A DNA stretch of 51,204 nt from Dehalococcoidia bacterium UBA2160 (GTDB lineage Bacteria; Chloroflexota; Dehalococcoidia; Lucifugimonadales; UBA1123): positions 1 through 51,204 of the forward strand of contig DCWO01000146.1 in the NCBI GenBank assembly GCA_002328865.1, read 5' to 3'. Positions 49,410 through 51,204 of the stretch are shown here, piece by piece (position 1 is the stretch's first letter; the number at the start of each line of letters is the position of its first letter). The translations under genes and the position numbers were made by a program. Under the pieces are notes generated by a model. The model had not been told where the DNA came from, searched no databases, and worked only from the letters and a program-made list of their open reading frames with translations.

Positions 49410-51164
49410 GTGTTGGAATCCACGGAAACCTCATTGGTGGCCCCGTACGGGGGCGCGCTCATCGATCTCATGGCGCCTGCAAACCAGGCGGAGGATCTCA
49501 GGTCTGAAGCGAATAAGCTGCCCTCGATCCAAATCTCGGAGCGGGTGGCATGTGATCTTGAGTTGATGGCCGTCGGAGGGTTTTCGCCTCTCGACCGGTT
49601 CATGTCCAAAGACGATTATCAAAGCGTGCTGGACAGCATGCGACTTACCGAAGGCGCCCTGTTCCCGATCCCCATTACGTTGCCGGTGGGCGACGACGCC
49701 GAAGTGTCGCTGGACCAGCGCATCGCGTTGCGCGACTCCAGGAACAACATCCTCGCGGTCATGGATGTCGAAGAGATCTTTGATTGGGACCTCAACGAAA
49801 CTTCCCTCAAAGTCTTCGGCACGACGGACGTGAGGCACCCCCTGGTGGCGGAGATGCACCGATGGGGCGCCCGCAACATCTCCGGAGCGATCACAGTCCT
49901 CCAACTTCCCGGGCATCCCGATTACCGTGAGATCCGGCACACCCCAGCCCAAACCCGAGCGGCCTTGGCGCGAACCGGCAGGGCGAACGTCGTAGCCTTC
50001 CAGACACGAAACCCGCTGCATCGCGTCCACGAAGAGTTGACGAAGCGAGCGGCCGACCAGGTGGACGGCGTCTTGCTTCTGCACCCGGTCGTCGGGCTCA
50101 CCAGGCCGGGCGACGTGGACCACTTCACCCGTGTCCGCACATACCAGGCTCTGACAGAGCGATACTACGACGCCGATCGCGTCCTCCTGTCGCTTCTGCC
50201 GCTGGCGATGCGAATGGGCGGTCCGAGGGAAGCTTTGTGGCATGCGATCATCCGCCGCAACTTCGGCGCCAACCACCTCATCATCGGCCGGGACCACGCC
50301 GGACCCGGAGTCGACTCCAAGGGCGAGCCGTTCTACGGCCCCTACGATGCTCAGGAGGCTATGGAGAAGCACGCCGACGAGTTGGGCGTGGGCATGGTCC
50401 CGTTCACAGAGCTTGTCTACCTGCCGGACGAAGACCGCTACGAACAGGTTTCCGACCTCAAGGAAGGCGCGAACACCGCCTCGATCTCTGGCACTCAGGT
50501 AAGGGAACAGTTCCTCAACGCCGGCAAGCCGTTGCCGTCATGGTTCACGCGGCCCGAGGTTGCAGAGATACTTGCCGAGACCTACCCGCCAAAGACCCGA
50601 CAGGGGGCATGCATCTGGTTCACGGGCCTGAGCGGCTCGGGCAAGTCCACCACGGCCGAGATGCTGGTCGTGCAACTGATGGAGCAAGGCAGGCAGGTAA
50701 CGGTGTTGGACGGCGACGTCGTTCGAACGCACCTATCCAAAGGCCTGGGCTTCTCCCCTGAAGACCGCGACACCAACATCCGCCGGATCGGATACGTGGC
50801 CGCGGAAATCGTGCGGCACGGCGGGATCGTCATCTGCGCGGCGATTAGTCCGTATCGTGCCACGAGAGACGATGTTCGGAACATGGTCGGACCCGAGCAA
50901 TTCATCGAAGTTTTCATGGACACGCCGCTAGAAGTCTGTGAGTCCAGGGACTCCAAAGGCATGTACGCCAAGGCCCGACGCGGCGAGATCACCGGGTTCA
51001 CGGGCATCGACGACCCATACGAGGAACCGCTGAATCCCGAAATCGCATTGGACACCGTCGCCAACACCGCCGAGGCAAATGCCGGGACCATCGTGGAGCA
51101 TCTAGCGGGCTTGGGCTTTGTCCGATCCTATCGCTCCAACGGAGATGGCCCGAAAGCTTCCTGA
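49410..51164 (+). CDS. sat-cysC: Bifunctional ATP sulfurylase/APS kinase
   Basis: This 584-aa fusion activates sulfate. Residues 1-385 are a monomer-type ATP sulfurylase with QTRNPLHRVHE (198-208) and GRDHAGPG (293-300). Residues 398-575 are an APS kinase with P-loop GLSGSGKS (406-413), DGDVVRTHLSKGLGFS and a later YAKARRGEITGFTGIDDPYE block. The fused form is found in Aquifex, some Chloroflexota and eukaryotes. Start GTG 49410 follows AGAGGAAA at a slightly long distance; TTG 49413 is an alternative. It follows cysH by 78 bp. Since the reductase looks APS-specific, the kinase may serve PAPS-dependent sulfation or APS balance. Only 40 bp follow in the window. Confidence 0.93.
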   Translation: MLESTETSLVAPYGGALIDLMAPANQAEDLRSEANKLPSIQISERVACDLELMAVGGFSPLDRFMSKDDYQSVLDSMRLTEGALFPIPITLPVGDDAEVSLDQRIALRDSRNNILAVMDVEEIFDWDLNETSLKVFGTTDVRHPLVAEMHRWGARNISGAITVLQLPGHPDYREIRHTPAQTRAALARTGRANVVAFQTRNPLHRVHEELTKRAADQVDGVLLLHPVVGLTRPGDVDHFTRVRTYQALTERYYDADRVLLSLLPLAMRMGGPREALWHAIIRRNFGANHLIIGRDHAGPGVDSKGEPFYGPYDAQEAMEKHADELGVGMVPFTELVYLPDEDRYEQVSDLKEGANTASISGTQVREQFLNAGKPLPSWFTRPEVAEILAETYPPKTRQGACIWFTGLSGSGKSTTAEMLVVQLMEQGRQVTVLDGDVVRTHLSKGLGFSPEDRDTNIRRIGYVAAEIVRHGGIVICAAISPYRATRDDVRNMVGPEQFIEVFMDTPLEVCESRDSKGMYAKARRGEITGFTGIDDPYEEPLNPEIALDTVANTAEANAGTIVEHLAGLGFVRSYRSNGDGPKAS

Positions 51165-51204
51165 ACCCACTCCCCGATTCAGAGCGCTTTACAGAGCCGG
51201 CCAA

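Overview
The window looks like a chromosome segment from an uncultured Chloroflexota bacterium of the Dehalococcoidia/SAR202 type. This placement is inferred, since there is no rRNA to confirm it. The grounds are: high GC; expanded families of CaiB/BaiF CoA-transferases, short-chain dehydrogenases (SDRs), a luciferase-like flavin oxidoreductase, enoyl-CoA hydratases and an enolase-superfamily sugar-acid dehydratase; a Flox-Hdr electron-transfer operon; and a tmRNA whose tag begins with glycine, as I recall for Dehalococcoides.

Layout. 0.1-1.9 kb: a subtilisin-like protease without a visible signal peptide and a small protein with an anti-sigma-like zinc motif. 2.6-5.1 kb: two overlapping CaiB/BaiF CoA-transferases. 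5.1-7.7 kb (minus): an SdhA/FrdA-like flavoprotein and a PPOX-type flavin protein. 8.0-8.9 kb: a DapA/NanA-family lyase. 8.9-14.5 kb (minus): a six-gene operon (DsrE-like protein, BadI-like hydrolase, BadH-like dehydrogenase, acyl-CoA ligase, two more SDRs) that resembles alicyclic or aromatic acid degradation via CoA thioesters. 14.7-15.9 kb: a membrane-anchored protein split by an apparent one-base frameshift. 16.6-17.5 kb: an LLM-class flavin oxidoreductase. 17.9-27.1 kb (plus): a uronate-dehydrogenase-like SDR, enoyl-CoA hydratase, acyl-CoA carboxyltransferase, two CaiB proteins, a large sulfatase and NudC. 27.2-29.6 kb (minus): a HAD-like protein and a thiolase/DUF35 pair. 29.8-34.0 kb (plus): a tightly coupled five-gene operon (fused CoA-transferase, Gfo/Idh oxidoreductase, a 47-aa protein, SDR, TIM-barrel isomerase). 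34.5 kb: a lone CheY-like receiver.

35.5-45.7 kb (minus) is the most striking block. A 2-oxoacid:ferredoxin oxidoreductase (korD-korA ... korB-korC) is interleaved with hdrA, an MvhD/FloxD-like protein, FloxB- and FloxA-like subunits and an HdrC-HdrB-like fusion. Together they suggest a unit that passes electrons from 2-oxoacid oxidation to ferredoxin, NAD(P) and an unidentified disulfide-type acceptor. 46.6-46.9 kb holds the tmRNA gene (ssrA, minus). 47.2-48.3 kb is an L-rhamnonate-dehydratase-like gene with an apparent one-base deletion. 48.3-51.2 kb is an assimilatory sulfate module: a promoter, a short leader ORF, an intrinsic terminator, then APS reductase (cysH) and an ATP sulfurylase-APS kinase fusion, which looks like an attenuation-controlled operon.

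Two families of dispersed palindromic repeats lie between genes. One has 25-base arms around a 13-base loop (three copies, one with a 33-base double-hairpin insertion). The other has two copies near 14.5 and 16.6 kb. Several promoters fit TTGACA-N17-TAnnnT.
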